Source: Hydrogenovibrio kuenenii DSM 12350 (GTDB lineage: Bacteria; Pseudomonadota; Gammaproteobacteria; Thiomicrospirales; Thiomicrospiraceae). From it: a DNA stretch of 64,000 nucleotides. The stretch is from contig NZ_JAGP01000001.1 of NCBI RefSeq assembly GCF_000526715.1, positions 1,240,001 through 1,304,000 of the forward strand, written 5' to 3'. A program made the position numbers and the translations under genes. Below the pieces are notes generated by a model. It did no database searches. It saw nothing but the letters and a program-made list of their open reading frames with translations, and had not been told where the DNA came from. Below, one piece after another: positions 16,587-27,394 of the stretch (positions are counted from its first letter, which is position 1; each line of letters opens with the position of its first letter).

Positions 16587-19079
16587 CTAACCTACATCAA
16601 GTGGTGTCAGCTTCCATATATCGTCATTATACTCGGTCATCGTTCTGTCAGTTGAAAAGGAACCACTACGGGCTGAGTTAATGATACTCATGGTATTCCA
16701 GTGTTCATGATCCTGAAAAGCCAACCCTATCTCATGCTGCGCATTAATATAGCTTCTAAAATCTGCCAAGGTCATCCAAGGATCCTGTGGTGATTTCATC
16801 GAGTTGATAATCTCGTTGAAGATATTGGGTTCAAATTGGTTGAAGTGACCCGATTCTAATAACCCCATCACCGCACGCAAGTCTTCATCACTATCAATAA
16901 AGTGTTGCGGATTATAGTGATGTTTCATTTCTTCAACTTCAGGTGTTTTCAATCCGAATAAGTAGAAGTTATCTTCACCAACTGCTTCAAGAATTTCCAC
17001 ATTGGCACCATCAAGTGTTCCGATGGTTACTGCACCGTTCATCATAAACTTCATGTTACCAGTACCTGAAGCTTCCTTACCGGCAGTAGAAATTTGTTCA
17101 GAAACGTCTGTACCAGGACAAATGATTTCCATTGCTGATACACGGTAGTTAGGAATAAATGCTACTTTCAATTTATCGCCAACCTCAGGATCATCATTGA
17201 TAATTTCCGCAACATTGTTGATCAGCTTAATAATGTTCTTCGCCATTGCATAGCCAGGCGCCGCTTTACCACCAATAATCACACAACGATTTGTCCATTT
17301 ATCCGTATCGCCACGTTTGATTTTGGAGTACAGGTGAATGACATGTAATATATTCAATAACTGTCGTTTGTATTCATGGATACGCTTCACCTGTACATCA
17401 AACAAAGAATCAACTTTAAACTCAACACCGGTTGTTTCCTTCACCAACTGAGCTAGACGCGCTTTGTTTTCACGTTTAACCTTCATCCAAGCTTGCCTAA
17501 ATGGCTTATCATGAACAAAGTCTTCAATTTTACTCAGTTGCGTTAAATCGGTAATCCAATCCTCACCTATTTTTTCTTTTAGTAGCGCTCTTAGGCCAGG
17601 ATTACAAGCAGCCATCCAGCGTCGTTGCGTAACACCATTGGTTTTGTTATTGAAACGATTAGGCCAAAGCTGGTAGAAGTCGTTAAACAGTCCGTCTTTT
17701 AACAACTGTGAATGCAGTGCAGCCACACCGTTAATTGAGAAGCTACCTACAATGGCTAAATAAGCCATACAAACATTGTTATGCTCGTCAATAATCGACA
17801 TACGACGGAAACGAGCCGTATCCCCAGGCCACCTCATAGCAACCTGCTTCAGGAAGCGTCTATTGATTTCATAAATAATGTCTAATGGTCGAGGTAAAAG
17901 TCTTTGGAATAAAGGGACTGGCCACCTTTCCAAAGCTTCTGGCAACAAAGTGTGGTTGGTATAAGCCATACAACTGGAAACGATATGCCAAGCCTCATCC
18001 CACTCCATAGCGTAATCATCGAGGAAAATACGCATGAGCTCGGCAACAGCAAGACTAGGATGGGTATCGTTTAATTGGAAGACGTTATTATCTGCAAAAT
18101 CCGTAAAATTGCCGCCATGTTTTTTATCCCACTGGCAAACTACATCTTGCAAAGAAGCTGATACTAGGAAGTATTGCTGTTTTAAACGTAGTTCTTTACC
18201 GTTCTCACTCGAATCATTTGGGTACAACACCATTGTGATGTTTTCAGCTTCCGATTTTTGTGCCACAGCTTCAAAATAAGAGCCTGCGTTAAACTCACTC
18301 AGGTTAAAGTCCTCTTCTGCACAAGCTGACCACAAGCGTAAAGTATTGACCGTGTTATTCTTAAAGCCTGGGATTGGCACATCAAAAGGAACCGCGATCA
18401 CATCATCTGTTTCTTCCCACAAAGTAGTCAATTTTCCAGTATGTGGATCTTTAAACAAATGCGTCATACCACCGAATTTTACTGTTCGAGCATATTCTGT
18501 ACGCTGAAGTTCCCATGGATAGAATCCAAACCCAAGCCAGTGATCCGGGTCTTCTATTTGATAACCATTCTGGATGCGTTGTTTGAACATCCCGTATTCA
18601 TAACGTAGGCCGTACCCCATAACTGGCAGCTGCAGTGTTGCACAAGAATCCATAAAACAGGCAGCTAAACGTCCCAAACCACCATTACCCAAACCGGCAT
18701 CTTTTTCAGCTTCTTCGATTTCTTCCAATGACAAGCCCAGCTCATACATGGCCTTTTCGGTTTCGGTTTCAACCCCAAGGTTTAAAAGGTTGTTGGTTAA
18801 AGAGCGGCCAATCAAAAACTCCATCGAAAGATAATAGGCTTTTTTGTGCTCTGACTTGTTATTGGCATTCCAAGTTTGCTTCCAAAAGCCCATTAAACGG
18901 TCACGAACCGTGTAAGACAAGGCACGAAATTGATATTCCACATCAGCATCAACATTACGCCCAAGCATGTTGTATAGGTAATGCACAAATCCGTTTTCAA
19001 AATCCTGAGTTTTCATCCCGAGGTCTTGTTGAATCTTGGCAAGTTTTTTAGCGGTTTCGGTTTTTTTTGCAGCAGACAT
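16587..19079 (-). CDS. glgP: Glycogen phosphorylase
   Basis: Cytoplasmic PLP enzyme that releases glucose-1-phosphate from the ends of alpha-1,4-glucans. The 830-residue length is typical. N-terminal landmarks include KKAYYLSMEFLIGRSL and DAGLGNGGLGRLAACFMDS. The substrate and PLP region contains EASGTGNMKFMMNGAVTIGT, with the PLP-binding lysine, and VKRIHEYKRQLLN. Last gene of a seven-gene minus-strand glycogen operon; 107 bases separate it from glgA. No glgX debranching gene is seen, so MalQ or the GH57 enzyme may handle limit dextrins. Confidence 0.97.
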   Translation of the reverse strand: MSAAKKTETAKKLAKIQQDLGMKTQDFENGFVHYLYNMLGRNVDADVEYQFRALSYTVRDRLMGFWKQTWNANNKSEHKKAYYLSMEFLIGRSLTNNLLNLGVETETEKAMYELGLSLEEIEEAEKDAGLGNGGLGRLAACFMDSCATLQLPVMGYGLRYEYGMFKQRIQNGYQIEDPDHWLGFGFYPWELQRTEYARTVKFGGMTHLFKDPHTGKLTTLWEETDDVIAVPFDVPIPGFKNNTVNTLRLWSACAEEDFNLSEFNAGSYFEAVAQKSEAENITMVLYPNDSSENGKELRLKQQYFLVSASLQDVVCQWDKKHGGNFTDFADNNVFQLNDTHPSLAVAELMRIFLDDYAMEWDEAWHIVSSCMAYTNHTLLPEALERWPVPLFQRLLPRPLDIIYEINRRFLKQVAMRWPGDTARFRRMSIIDEHNNVCMAYLAIVGSFSINGVAALHSQLLKDGLFNDFYQLWPNRFNNKTNGVTQRRWMAACNPGLRALLKEKIGEDWITDLTQLSKIEDFVHDKPFRQAWMKVKRENKARLAQLVKETTGVEFKVDSLFDVQVKRIHEYKRQLLNILHVIHLYSKIKRGDTDKWTNRCVIIGGKAAPGYAMAKNIIKLINNVAEIINDDPEVGDKLKVAFIPNYRVSAMEIICPGTDVSEQISTAGKEASGTGNMKFMMNGAVTIGTLDGANVEILEAVGEDNFYLFGLKTPEVEEMKHHYNPQHFIDSDEDLRAVMGLLESGHFNQFEPNIFNEIINSMKSPQDPWMTLADFRSYINAQHEIGLAFQDHEHWNTMSIINSARSGSFSTDRTMTEYNDDIWKLTPLDVG

Positions 19080-19186
19080 GTCTAGCTCCTAAAATTCAAT
19101 CACATTGGGAAATCGCTTCTTTGCAACTTCAGCTTAAATACAAAATTGCTATTAGAGACTTTTGCAAGAGTAGGATGCTAAAGTCT

Positions 19187-20674
19187 CTATTCCTTATTTT
19201 TCTTATCCGTTTTCTTAAACAAATCAAGGTATTGCTTGGCACTTTTTTTCCAGCCAAAATCTACTGACATGCCTGTTTTTTGAATTTTTTGCCAAGTACG
19301 TGTTTTGGTATAAAGAAACAGCGCATGCAAAAGCGTTGATTTCAAAGCATGACTACTTGGATCATAAAACATAAACCCTGTAGCAGTACCCTCTTTAATA
19401 TTTTCTTCAGTCGCATTTACGACGGTATCTGCCAAGCCACCGGTATGGTGCACTATCGGCAAAGTGCCATAGGCCAAACTATACATTTGGTTTAAACCAC
19501 AAGGTTCAAAACGAGATGGCATCAAGAACATATCTGCCCCTGCCTCAACCTTATGAGCCAGTGCTTCGGAGTAGCCAATATACACCATGACTCTGTTAGG
19601 GTATTGGTGAGCTAATTCACTTAAAGCATATTCATAATTGGCACTACCGCTGCCCACAAATACAAAGCGTGCATCAGTCTGTTCAAGTACATCATGAATC
19701 ACTTCCAATACCAAATCTATGCCTTTTTGGGGTACTAAACGACCCACAAAACCAACAACAGGAGTGGGTGACTCGATCACTTCTTCCGGTAAATCCCAAA
19801 AACGAAGTAAGTCTTTTTTGTTTTCTTTTTTCGCAGCAACTCGACCTTTTTCAGAATCATAATGACGCCTGATATAGTGATCTTTTTTAGGGTTCCAAAC
19901 ATCTTGATCTATGCCGTTGAGAATACCGACCAAACGCCCTTCATCCTGACGTTGTTGCAAAACACCCTCCATGCCATAAGCATATTCTGGAAAGCAAATT
20001 TCTTTTGCATAGGTTGGACTTACGGTATTTACCCAATCCGACATCAAAATACCGGCTTTAAGCATCGACATATTGCCATAGAACTCTATACCTTCTGGCG
20101 TCCACCAATGCCATGGTAACTGTAGGCTTTCAAATAGCGATTTCGGGAACAGTCCAGCATAAGCCATGTTGTGAATGGTAAACAAGGTTTGTGGGCGCTT
20201 AGGCTCCAATGTTAATAACGCAGGAACCAATCCTGTTTGCCAATCATTGGTATGGACGACATCTGGTTGCCAATCCAAACCAACACGATTCATCGCAATT
20301 TCAACGACTGCTTTAGAAAATACAGCGTAACGTTCACCGTTATCCCACCAATCATCGCCTTCTGGAGACAGATATGGATTGCCGGGACGATTAAACAAAT
20401 CTGGTACATCCACCAACCAAACTGGCGTTTGTAAACCTTCGGCTTTGGCTTTAAACACTCGCACATGCACATCACGGTTACAGCCACCAACCATAAAGTC
20501 GGTTAACTCTCGAACAACCGTCACTTTTTCCCAAATATCACCATAAGCAGGTAAAACCAACTTAACATGGTTTTTTAGCTTAGTGTAAGCGCTCGGCAAG
20601 CTACCGGATACATCCGCCAGCCCACCAGTTTTTATTAATGGATGTGCCTCCGAAGTGGCAAATAAAATCTTCAC
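19187..20674 (-). CDS. glgA: Glycogen synthase (ADP-glucose)
   Basis: GT5 glucosyltransferase that extends alpha-1,4-glucan from ADP-glucose. The ADP-glucose-binding KTGGLADV motif is at about residues 15-22, and the C-terminal domain has RFEPCGLNQMYSLAYGTLPI and HTGGLADTV. The start codon is GTG, preceded by AGAG; no better ATG precedes the conserved KILFATSEAHP. Length 495 is normal. It lies between glgB and glgP in the operon. Confidence 0.97.
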   Translation of the reverse strand: MKILFATSEAHPLIKTGGLADVSGSLPSAYTKLKNHVKLVLPAYGDIWEKVTVVRELTDFMVGGCNRDVHVRVFKAKAEGLQTPVWLVDVPDLFNRPGNPYLSPEGDDWWDNGERYAVFSKAVVEIAMNRVGLDWQPDVVHTNDWQTGLVPALLTLEPKRPQTLFTIHNMAYAGLFPKSLFESLQLPWHWWTPEGIEFYGNMSMLKAGILMSDWVNTVSPTYAKEICFPEYAYGMEGVLQQRQDEGRLVGILNGIDQDVWNPKKDHYIRRHYDSEKGRVAAKKENKKDLLRFWDLPEEVIESPTPVVGFVGRLVPQKGIDLVLEVIHDVLEQTDARFVFVGSGSANYEYALSELAHQYPNRVMVYIGYSEALAHKVEAGADMFLMPSRFEPCGLNQMYSLAYGTLPIVHHTGGLADTVVNATEENIKEGTATGFMFYDPSSHALKSTLLHALFLYTKTRTWQKIQKTGMSVDFGWKKSAKQYLDLFKKTDKKNKE

Positions 20675-20698
20675 TTTTATTTCTCTTTAAAAACTCAA

Positions 20699-22930
20699 TC
20701 AGTTTGTTTTTTTGAACACTACGACAGACAACGCCGGTAATGTCAGTACTGCGGAATAGGGTTGATTCATCCAAGCAAGTTCTTGTGTATCAACGCCACC
20801 ATTATTCCCCATATTTCCGCCACCATAAATTTCAGCGTCGGAGTTTAACAATTCTTGATAATAGCCAGCTTCAGGTAAACCAATACGATAATTTTCTCTT
20901 GGCACTGGCGTAAAGTTGCACACGCAAATCAACTTCTCACTCTCAGAAATACGCATAAAACTAAGTATGGATTGTTCATAATCATGACAATCAATCCATT
21001 CAAACCCGCTAGAGTCAAAGTCACGTTGGTGCAATGCAGTATGCGTTTGGTATAAATGATTCATATCTCGCAAACAAAGCTGAACACCACGGTTCATGGG
21101 TTGATCGCACAAGTACCAGTCCAATGCTCTTTCTTCAGACCATTCACCAAATTGCGCAAACTCACTACCCATAAACAATAATTTCTTACCCGGGTTCATT
21201 AACTGATAACCGAGTAATAAACGCAAGTTCGCCATCTTTTGCCAAAGATCACCCGGCATTTTACTGACCAGTGAATTTTTCATATGAACCACTTCATCAT
21301 GCGACAACGGCAAAATAAAGTTTTCAGAGTAGGCATACATCTGGCTGAATGTCAGATCATTGTGATGATAAGGTCGGAAAACACAATCCTTCTCAAAATA
21401 ACTTAGGGTATCGTTCATCCACCCCATATTCCATTTCATGGAAAAACCTAAACCACCCATCCAAGTTGGGCGAGACACCATCGGCCACGAAGTTGATTCT
21501 TCAGCCATCACGACAGTACCTGGGCATTGTGCGTGCACTTCTGCATTCATCGTTTGTAAAAACTCAATTGCCCCTAGGTTTTCACGCCCACCGTATTTGT
21601 TTGGCACCCACTGCCCTTCTTCACGCGAATAATCCAGATACAACATGGAAGCCACTGCATCCACGCGTAAACCATCAATATGGAATTCTTTTAGCCAATA
21701 AAGCGCGTTGGCAATCAAAAAATTTCGTACTTCATTGCGATCGAAATTGAAAATATATGTGCCCCAGTCCTGATGCTCCCCTTGTCTTGGATCTTCGTGC
21801 TCATAAAGTGCAGAACCATCAAATCTTGCCAAGGCAAATTCATCTTTTGGAAAGTGTGCCGGCACCCAGTCTAAATACACGCCAATGCCGTTCTGGTGGC
21901 AGTGGTCGATAAAGTAACGGAAATCATCTGGCGAGCCAAAGCGTGAGGTTGGTGCAAAATAACCTGTGGTTTGATAACCCCAAGACTGATCCAATGGATG
22001 CTCAGTAATCGGCAATAACTCGATATGTGTAAAGCCCATCCATTTAACGTACTCAACCATACGATGTGCAATTTCTCGATAACTGAGAAAGTTACCATTA
22101 TCATCTCGTTGCCAAGAACCTAAGTGTACTTCATAAATATTAATAGGAGATGACGCCCACTTATCTTCTGCCCTTTGCATCATCCAAGCATCGTCTTGCC
22201 ATTCATATTCTGTGCTGTAAACCACGCTTCCGGTTTTAGGGCGTACTTCCATCCATTTTGCATAAGGATCAGTTTTAGTGAAACATTGACCTGTGCGATT
22301 GTTACGAATTTCAAACTTATAAATATCACTAGGATGCAAACCTGGAATAAAAATTTCCCACACACCACCGCCGATAGTTCTCATTGGGTGACGTAAGCCG
22401 TGCCATCCGTTAAAGTCCCCGACTACCGACACTCGGTTTGCAGCAGGCGCCCAAACAGCAAATTGCACACCCGAAACACCATCGATTGTCTTATAGTGCG
22501 CACCCAGCATATTGTAAATCTGCCAGTGTCTGCCTTGCTGAAACAAGTGCAAATCCAAGTCACCAATAGTCGGTAAGAAGGTATAAGGCGACACAACTTC
22601 ATGCTGTGAACCATCCGCTTCAGTCCACTGCACTTTAAAATGTTGAGGTAATGTTTTTTTGGCTGTTTTGGTGATTTTGGCTACAAATAGATCCGTTCCG
22701 TCAATACGAGTGAGTTCATGCTTATTTTCTACGGTTGCTTTTTCTGCTGTGGGCAACCACACGCGAATCATCCAATGCTTTTCTACTTCATGACAACCCA
22801 ACAGCTGAAAAGGATCATGATGCGTGCCTGAGTGTAATCGAGCAATATCTTGCTCGATTCTTTTCAACTCATCTTCCGCTATCACTGAAACAGGTTTTGA
22901 TGCTTTAGTTGGTTTGGTTACTTTCGTCAT
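20699..22930 (-). CDS. glgB: 1,4-alpha-glucan branching enzyme
   Basis: GH13 branching enzyme that introduces alpha-1,6 links into glycogen. An N1 region plus CBM48-type domain ([26 protein letters not shown]) precede the catalytic barrel. The nucleophile Asp424 lies in [13 protein letters not shown] and the acid/base Glu in [21 protein letters not shown] completes the active site. The ATG at 22930 follows AGAGAG; a GTG six codons upstream lacks a site. 743 residues, slightly longer than the E. coli enzyme because of a Lys/Thr-rich N-terminal tail. Confidence 0.96.
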   Translation of the reverse strand: MTKVTKPTKASKPVSVIAEDELKRIEQDIARLHSGTHHDPFQLLGCHEVEKHWMIRVWLPTAEKATVENKHELTRIDGTDLFVAKITKTAKKTLPQHFKVQWTEADGSQHEVVSPYTFLPTIGDLDLHLFQQGRHWQIYNMLGAHYKTIDGVSGVQFAVWAPAANRVSVVGDFNGWHGLRHPMRTIGGGVWEIFIPGLHPSDIYKFEIRNNRTGQCFTKTDPYAKWMEVRPKTGSVVYSTEYEWQDDAWMMQRAEDKWASSPINIYEVHLGSWQRDDNGNFLSYREIAHRMVEYVKWMGFTHIELLPITEHPLDQSWGYQTTGYFAPTSRFGSPDDFRYFIDHCHQNGIGVYLDWVPAHFPKDEFALARFDGSALYEHEDPRQGEHQDWGTYIFNFDRNEVRNFLIANALYWLKEFHIDGLRVDAVASMLYLDYSREEGQWVPNKYGGRENLGAIEFLQTMNAEVHAQCPGTVVMAEESTSWPMVSRPTWMGGLGFSMKWNMGWMNDTLSYFEKDCVFRPYHHNDLTFSQMYAYSENFILPLSHDEVVHMKNSLVSKMPGDLWQKMANLRLLLGYQLMNPGKKLLFMGSEFAQFGEWSEERALDWYLCDQPMNRGVQLCLRDMNHLYQTHTALHQRDFDSSGFEWIDCHDYEQSILSFMRISESEKLICVCNFTPVPRENYRIGLPEAGYYQELLNSDAEIYGGGNMGNNGGVDTQELAWMNQPYSAVLTLPALSVVVFKKTN

Positions 22931-22970
22931 AATCTCTCTTTTTAGCACTCAGGTTTAAATAAACAGCCTA

Positions 22971-24332
22971 TCAAACCATTCGTCCGTATTTTTCGATTAA
23001 CATCTTTATTCTTTCCGACAAATCATCTGGCACATCCTGCCAGTTAAATTGCCAAGCCCAGTTACCATCACAGGTGCCAGGAATATTCATGCGTGCTTCT
23101 GTACCTAAACTAAGGTAATCCTGCAAAGGTGCAATCATTGTTATGGCCGGTGAAGACATAGCTGCAGCAATCATAGGCCAAGGCATTTCCCCTGCAAATT
23201 GATAGTCTGCCAACTGCGAAGTAATCCAATAGCGCGTATTGTCATCCAAGCTATTCCACCAACCTAACGTAGTATCGTTATCGTGAGTACCAGTATAGAC
23301 AATTGAGTTCTCCACTTGTTCATTTAAACAATGCGGATTGTCCGGCAAACCATTAAACCCAAATTGCAACACTGACATACCCGGTAAGTGGAATGCTTCT
23401 TTTAAAGCAACCACTTCCGGCGTAATAACACCTAAATCTTCTGCCACTAAATTCATATCTGGGTAGGATTTATGTAAATCAGCCAAAAGCTTGTCACCCG
23501 GCACCTTACGCCAGGTTCCGTTAATAGCAGTTTCTTCTTTCGCATCAATCTCCCAACTGGCTTCCAAGCCACGGAAGTGATCAATGCGAACCATATCAAA
23601 CTGTGAAATGGCTTGTTCAATTCGTTTATGCCACCAATCAAAACCATCTTCCAACATGACATCCCAATCATAATGAGGGTTTCCCCAATGCTGTCCGTCT
23701 TCCGAAAAGTAATCTGGCGGTACGCCTGCTACCACTTTTGGTTTTAACTGATCATCCAGCTTAAATTGGTCTGGATGAGCCCAAACATCAGCACTGTCAT
23801 AAGCGACAAAAATAGGCATATCGCCAAACAAAAGTATGCCTTTTTGGTTAGCATCATCTTTCAGCTTTTGCCAAATAGTTGCCAGCACAAACTGCTCTTT
23901 CTTTAAGTGAATAATTTGTTCTTGATGCTCGTTAGCAAAGTTGCCCAACGCTAATAAATCTCTCTGTCGATAAGACTCTGGCCAGTTTGTCCAAGGTTGA
24001 AAATCAAATTTCTCTCTCAGCGTAATAAAGAGCGCATAATCATCCAGCCAATGCGGCGGATATAGCAAAAACTCATCAAAAGCTTGAGCATCAAATTGAT
24101 CTTGCCAATCATCAGGTAATAACGCGGGGTTCATCGCAAACGCAGAAACACTTTGATACGGAGATAGCCCCTGAACCGGCTGTGTTAAAGGCAGCATTTG
24201 CCAAACAGCTAAACCCGCTGCTTCCACCCAGTCTAAAAACTGCCAGGCTGCCCTATCCAATTTGCCATGCGAGTGTTCATTAGGTAAAGAAGTTGGATGC
24301 AGTAACACCCCAGCGCGTCTAACTGTCATCAT
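22971..24332 (-). CDS. malQ: 4-alpha-glucanotransferase (amylomaltase)
   Basis: GH77 enzyme that transfers maltosyl and longer units between alpha-1,4-glucans. The N-terminus RRAGVLLHPTSLPNEHSHG, the nucleophile region MVRIDHFRGLEASWEI (Asp), the acid/base Glu in MNLVAEDLGVITPEV and YTGTHDNDTTLGWW all match. At 453 residues it is the short type without an N-terminal extension. Its start overlaps the stop of the upstream GH57 gene (TAATG), implying coupled translation. It probably recycles malto-oligosaccharides left by GlgP. Confidence 0.94.
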   Translation of the reverse strand: MMTVRRAGVLLHPTSLPNEHSHGKLDRAAWQFLDWVEAAGLAVWQMLPLTQPVQGLSPYQSVSAFAMNPALLPDDWQDQFDAQAFDEFLLYPPHWLDDYALFITLREKFDFQPWTNWPESYRQRDLLALGNFANEHQEQIIHLKKEQFVLATIWQKLKDDANQKGILLFGDMPIFVAYDSADVWAHPDQFKLDDQLKPKVVAGVPPDYFSEDGQHWGNPHYDWDVMLEDGFDWWHKRIEQAISQFDMVRIDHFRGLEASWEIDAKEETAINGTWRKVPGDKLLADLHKSYPDMNLVAEDLGVITPEVVALKEAFHLPGMSVLQFGFNGLPDNPHCLNEQVENSIVYTGTHDNDTTLGWWNSLDDNTRYWITSQLADYQFAGEMPWPMIAAAMSSPAITMIAPLQDYLSLGTEARMNIPGTCDGNWAWQFNWQDVPDDLSERIKMLIEKYGRMV

Positions 24333-26065
24333 TAAGTAATCCCTCTTTGCATCACACCACCGTTATCCATATCACCGCCACCTTGCGATAAAGGAATTTG
24401 CAGCTGTTCTGGTGGGCGTTGCCCTAACAATTGATACAGTTTTTCTAAATGACGACGATAGAGTTGGTCAAAATCTTTAACACTTCCAGATGGGTTGTAA
24501 TCTCCAAACCACCAAAACCAATCCGAACCCTCACACACAGCCAATTGTTCCGTTGCGACCACTTTTTGGCTGGTGCTTAAAGAGTCTCCCGCCATCACCC
24601 TGTCGAAAGTTTGTTTCGCTTCTACCAATAAATCCCAACCTGCGTTTTTATCGTGGTCACCAATCCAGGTAGAAAAAGAACCATACACCCAACTACCCGC
24701 TTTTAAGAGCGGTAAATGTCTAATCGGGATATCTTCATCCAAGGCATCCGAAAAGGTGGTCATTTGAATGCGTTTGTCTTTTGCCAACTTGTCATAAAGT
24801 GTTCGTAAAAAGTAATAGGCATTCTCTGGGTAATATTCCCAAGCATTTTCGCCATCTAAAACCACTGAGACAACGTGTTCTTCAACTTTATCGCCTAAGA
24901 AATCCGCAATATTATGCAAGTTATGCACAAAATTGTTGGCAGCATCTTCCGGCTTCCAATCCTTATATTGAAAACCAATTAAATCGGATAATCCATCATC
25001 GCGGAAAAACATCGCGCATTTTTGCGAAGCATGTTGCAAAGGCTGATATAACGCTCGCTTCGAGGCAATATCATGATGGTCGAGGTGTGAAGCTTCGCAA
25101 GAGTGGCGCCAGACCCCTTCACCAGATGCTGTCCACTGAATACCGTAATAATCTAGCAATCCAATAGAAGCACTACTGATAGCGCCTTCTGACAGCCAAA
25201 CCCCATTAGGCTTGCCGCCAAAATAGCGGTCATAAACTTCAAAGCCTTTTTCCATATGCCATTTTGCTCGCTCATAACCATCAGGATAGGCTTCACTTAA
25301 AGGCATTGGAGAATGTGGCTGTGCATCCTTCATTGAGTTGAAATCAATCAATAAGGGGACTATCGGGTGCCCATAAGGTGTCATGGAAATTTCAATGCGT
25401 CCCGCTTCCTTCAATTTACGATAGCGAGGAATAATGCTTTCGATTGCATCCGCCATGATTTCAATCAAAGTTCTTTGATCTTCTACCGAGAAATGCTTAC
25501 CTAAATTTCCCTTCTTGATTAAGTCCTTTACTCGATTGTCTTTTACACGCAAGCTGGTTCCCATCCAAGCCAAGTGATACCACATCAGCAAATCAATAAA
25601 GAATTGGTCATTGAAATAGGAAAGCCCTTTAGATTCTTCAAAAGGCGTATTCTCATCACATTGCGCCATCATAATGAGACTTTTAAACGCCGGGTAAGGA
25701 TCAATCATAGTTGGGGCAAAAGCTTTTTGGCAGTCTTGAACTATTTGATATCTTTGCTCTAAGTCTTTTGAAATGGCAGTATGCCCCGACACCCAATTAA
25801 GCAGAGGATCACACATGACTTCATCCGATGCCATCCAACTGCGCATTTGCTTGGCATAGTCATCCAATTGTTCTAGTAATACCGGCGCAAAGTTGACAAC
25901 TACTCTAGCCTTAGGACAGTCTTCTAAATGCGCAATCATGTCGGTATAGTCTTTAATGCCATGAAGGTAAACCCATGGCAAACGATACAAACCATCCAAA
26001 CCGTCACGATAATGCGGCTGATGCATATGCCAGCAAATTACCAGTTTGAGCTTTTTGTTTTCCAT
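24332..26065 (-). CDS. Glycoside hydrolase family 57 protein
   Basis: Alpha-glucan-acting enzyme with a GH57 barrel. The N-terminal motif LVICWHMHQPHY, the nucleophile motif VWLSEGAISSASIG (Glu293), and the downstream acid motif VVLDGENAWEYY (Asp) are all present. GH57 includes alpha-amylases, 4-alpha-glucanotransferases and branching enzymes; the 577-residue length, without extra domains, fits an amylase-like or glucanotransferase member, and a second branching activity cannot be excluded. No signal peptide, so it acts inside the cell on glycogen. Fused into the operon between glgC and malQ (26-base gap to glgC). Confidence 0.92.
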   Translation of the reverse strand: MENKKLKLVICWHMHQPHYRDGLDGLYRLPWVYLHGIKDYTDMIAHLEDCPKARVVVNFAPVLLEQLDDYAKQMRSWMASDEVMCDPLLNWVSGHTAISKDLEQRYQIVQDCQKAFAPTMIDPYPAFKSLIMMAQCDENTPFEESKGLSYFNDQFFIDLLMWYHLAWMGTSLRVKDNRVKDLIKKGNLGKHFSVEDQRTLIEIMADAIESIIPRYRKLKEAGRIEISMTPYGHPIVPLLIDFNSMKDAQPHSPMPLSEAYPDGYERAKWHMEKGFEVYDRYFGGKPNGVWLSEGAISSASIGLLDYYGIQWTASGEGVWRHSCEASHLDHHDIASKRALYQPLQHASQKCAMFFRDDGLSDLIGFQYKDWKPEDAANNFVHNLHNIADFLGDKVEEHVVSVVLDGENAWEYYPENAYYFLRTLYDKLAKDKRIQMTTFSDALDEDIPIRHLPLLKAGSWVYGSFSTWIGDHDKNAGWDLLVEAKQTFDRVMAGDSLSTSQKVVATEQLAVCEGSDWFWWFGDYNPSGSVKDFDQLYRRHLEKLYQLLGQRPPEQLQIPLSQGGGDMDNGGVMQRGIT

Positions 26066-26091
26066 GTTTGCGCCTTTATTTAATTCAATGT

Positions 26092-27360
26092 CTAACGTGT
26101 TATATGAAGTCTTTGACCCAACATATCCGGTGTTACCAATACAATGCCTGAACTGGGCTCTACATAGAAACGCTCCGCATCGGCAACAGGATCCTCTCCT
26201 ATGATCATGCCATCAGGAATGACGGTTCCCTTATCGATTACTGCATTTTGAATGCGACAATGCCTACCAACCTCTACTCTTGGTAACAAGACAGAATCTT
26301 TAATTAGGCTATAACTATGCACTCGCCCACCACTTGAAATAACAGAGCGCTTGATTCTGGCACCTGAAATAATGCACCCCCCAGCAATCATGGAGTCAAT
26401 GGCCTCGCCTCGGCGACCATCATCATCAAAAGTGAACTTGGCAGGTGGCATTTGGGCTTGATAAGTCCATATCGGCCAGTCTTGATCATACAAATTTAAT
26501 TCCGGCGAGATACTGCAAAAATCTAAATTTGCCTTCCAGAATGACTCTATGGTACCTACATCACGCCAATAAACCGGTTTTTCATCATCATCCACAAATG
26601 GAAAAGCCTTAACTCGCCAATCTTCAATTACTGATGGAATTATGTCTTTTCCAAAGTCATGACTTGAATTAAGGTTGTCATAATCTTCAATCAGCTTTTG
26701 GAATAAAAACTCTCTTGAGAATACATAAATCCCCATAGAAGCAAGCGCAGTATCCGGCTTACCCGGAAGGGTATCTGGTTCAGCTGGTTTTTCGGTAAAT
26801 TTAGTAATGGTTAAATTACGGTCAACCGACATGACCCCGAATCCTTTCGCCTCTTCAACGGGTACCTCAATACAGCCAATGGTCACATCCGCTGCCGAAG
26901 CAACATGTGCCATCAGCATTTTGCTGTAATCCATAGAGTAAATATGATCACCACCAAGTACTAAAACATACTCTGGCGTGTGGCGACGCATGATATCAAG
27001 ATTCTGAAACAAAGCATCTGCCGTACCCTTATACCAGTCTTTATCAACACGTTGTTGTGCGGGTAAAAGTTCAACAAACTCCCCCACTTCATAACGCATA
27101 AAAGACCAAGCACGTTGTACATGGCGTATTAATGAATGTGATTTATATTGGGTCAACACACCAATTTTACGAATCCCTGAGTTCACACAATTAGATAACA
27201 CAAAATCGATAATGCGATATTTTCCTCCAAATGGAACTGCCGGCTTAGCACGCCATTTCGTTAAGTCTTTTAGGCGGCTTCCTTCTCCACCAGCCAAAAC
27301 CAATGCTAAAGTATTTTTCGTTAAATCGGTTTCAGTCTTGGTATCACAATAATACTTCAT
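26092..27360 (-). CDS. glgC: Glucose-1-phosphate adenylyltransferase (ADP-glucose pyrophosphorylase)
   Basis: Makes ADP-glucose from ATP and glucose-1-phosphate, the committed step of glycogen synthesis. The nucleotidyltransferase domain shows ALVLAGGEGSRLKDLT, WRAKPAVPFGGKYRIIDF and WYKGTADALFQN; the C-terminal left-handed helix has SVISSGGRVHSYSLIKDSVLLPRVEVG. Length 422 is typical of allosteric bacterial GlgC. GAGGAA lies 7 bases before the ATG. Second gene of the operon after glk. Confidence 0.97.
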   Translation of the reverse strand: MKYYCDTKTETDLTKNTLALVLAGGEGSRLKDLTKWRAKPAVPFGGKYRIIDFVLSNCVNSGIRKIGVLTQYKSHSLIRHVQRAWSFMRYEVGEFVELLPAQQRVDKDWYKGTADALFQNLDIMRRHTPEYVLVLGGDHIYSMDYSKMLMAHVASAADVTIGCIEVPVEEAKGFGVMSVDRNLTITKFTEKPAEPDTLPGKPDTALASMGIYVFSREFLFQKLIEDYDNLNSSHDFGKDIIPSVIEDWRVKAFPFVDDDEKPVYWRDVGTIESFWKANLDFCSISPELNLYDQDWPIWTYQAQMPPAKFTFDDDGRRGEAIDSMIAGGCIISGARIKRSVISSGGRVHSYSLIKDSVLLPRVEVGRHCRIQNAVIDKGTVIPDGMIIGEDPVADAERFYVEPSSGIVLVTPDMLGQRLHITR

Positions 27361-27394
27361 GGATGTTTCCTCTTCTCTGTCTGTCTTGTTCTAT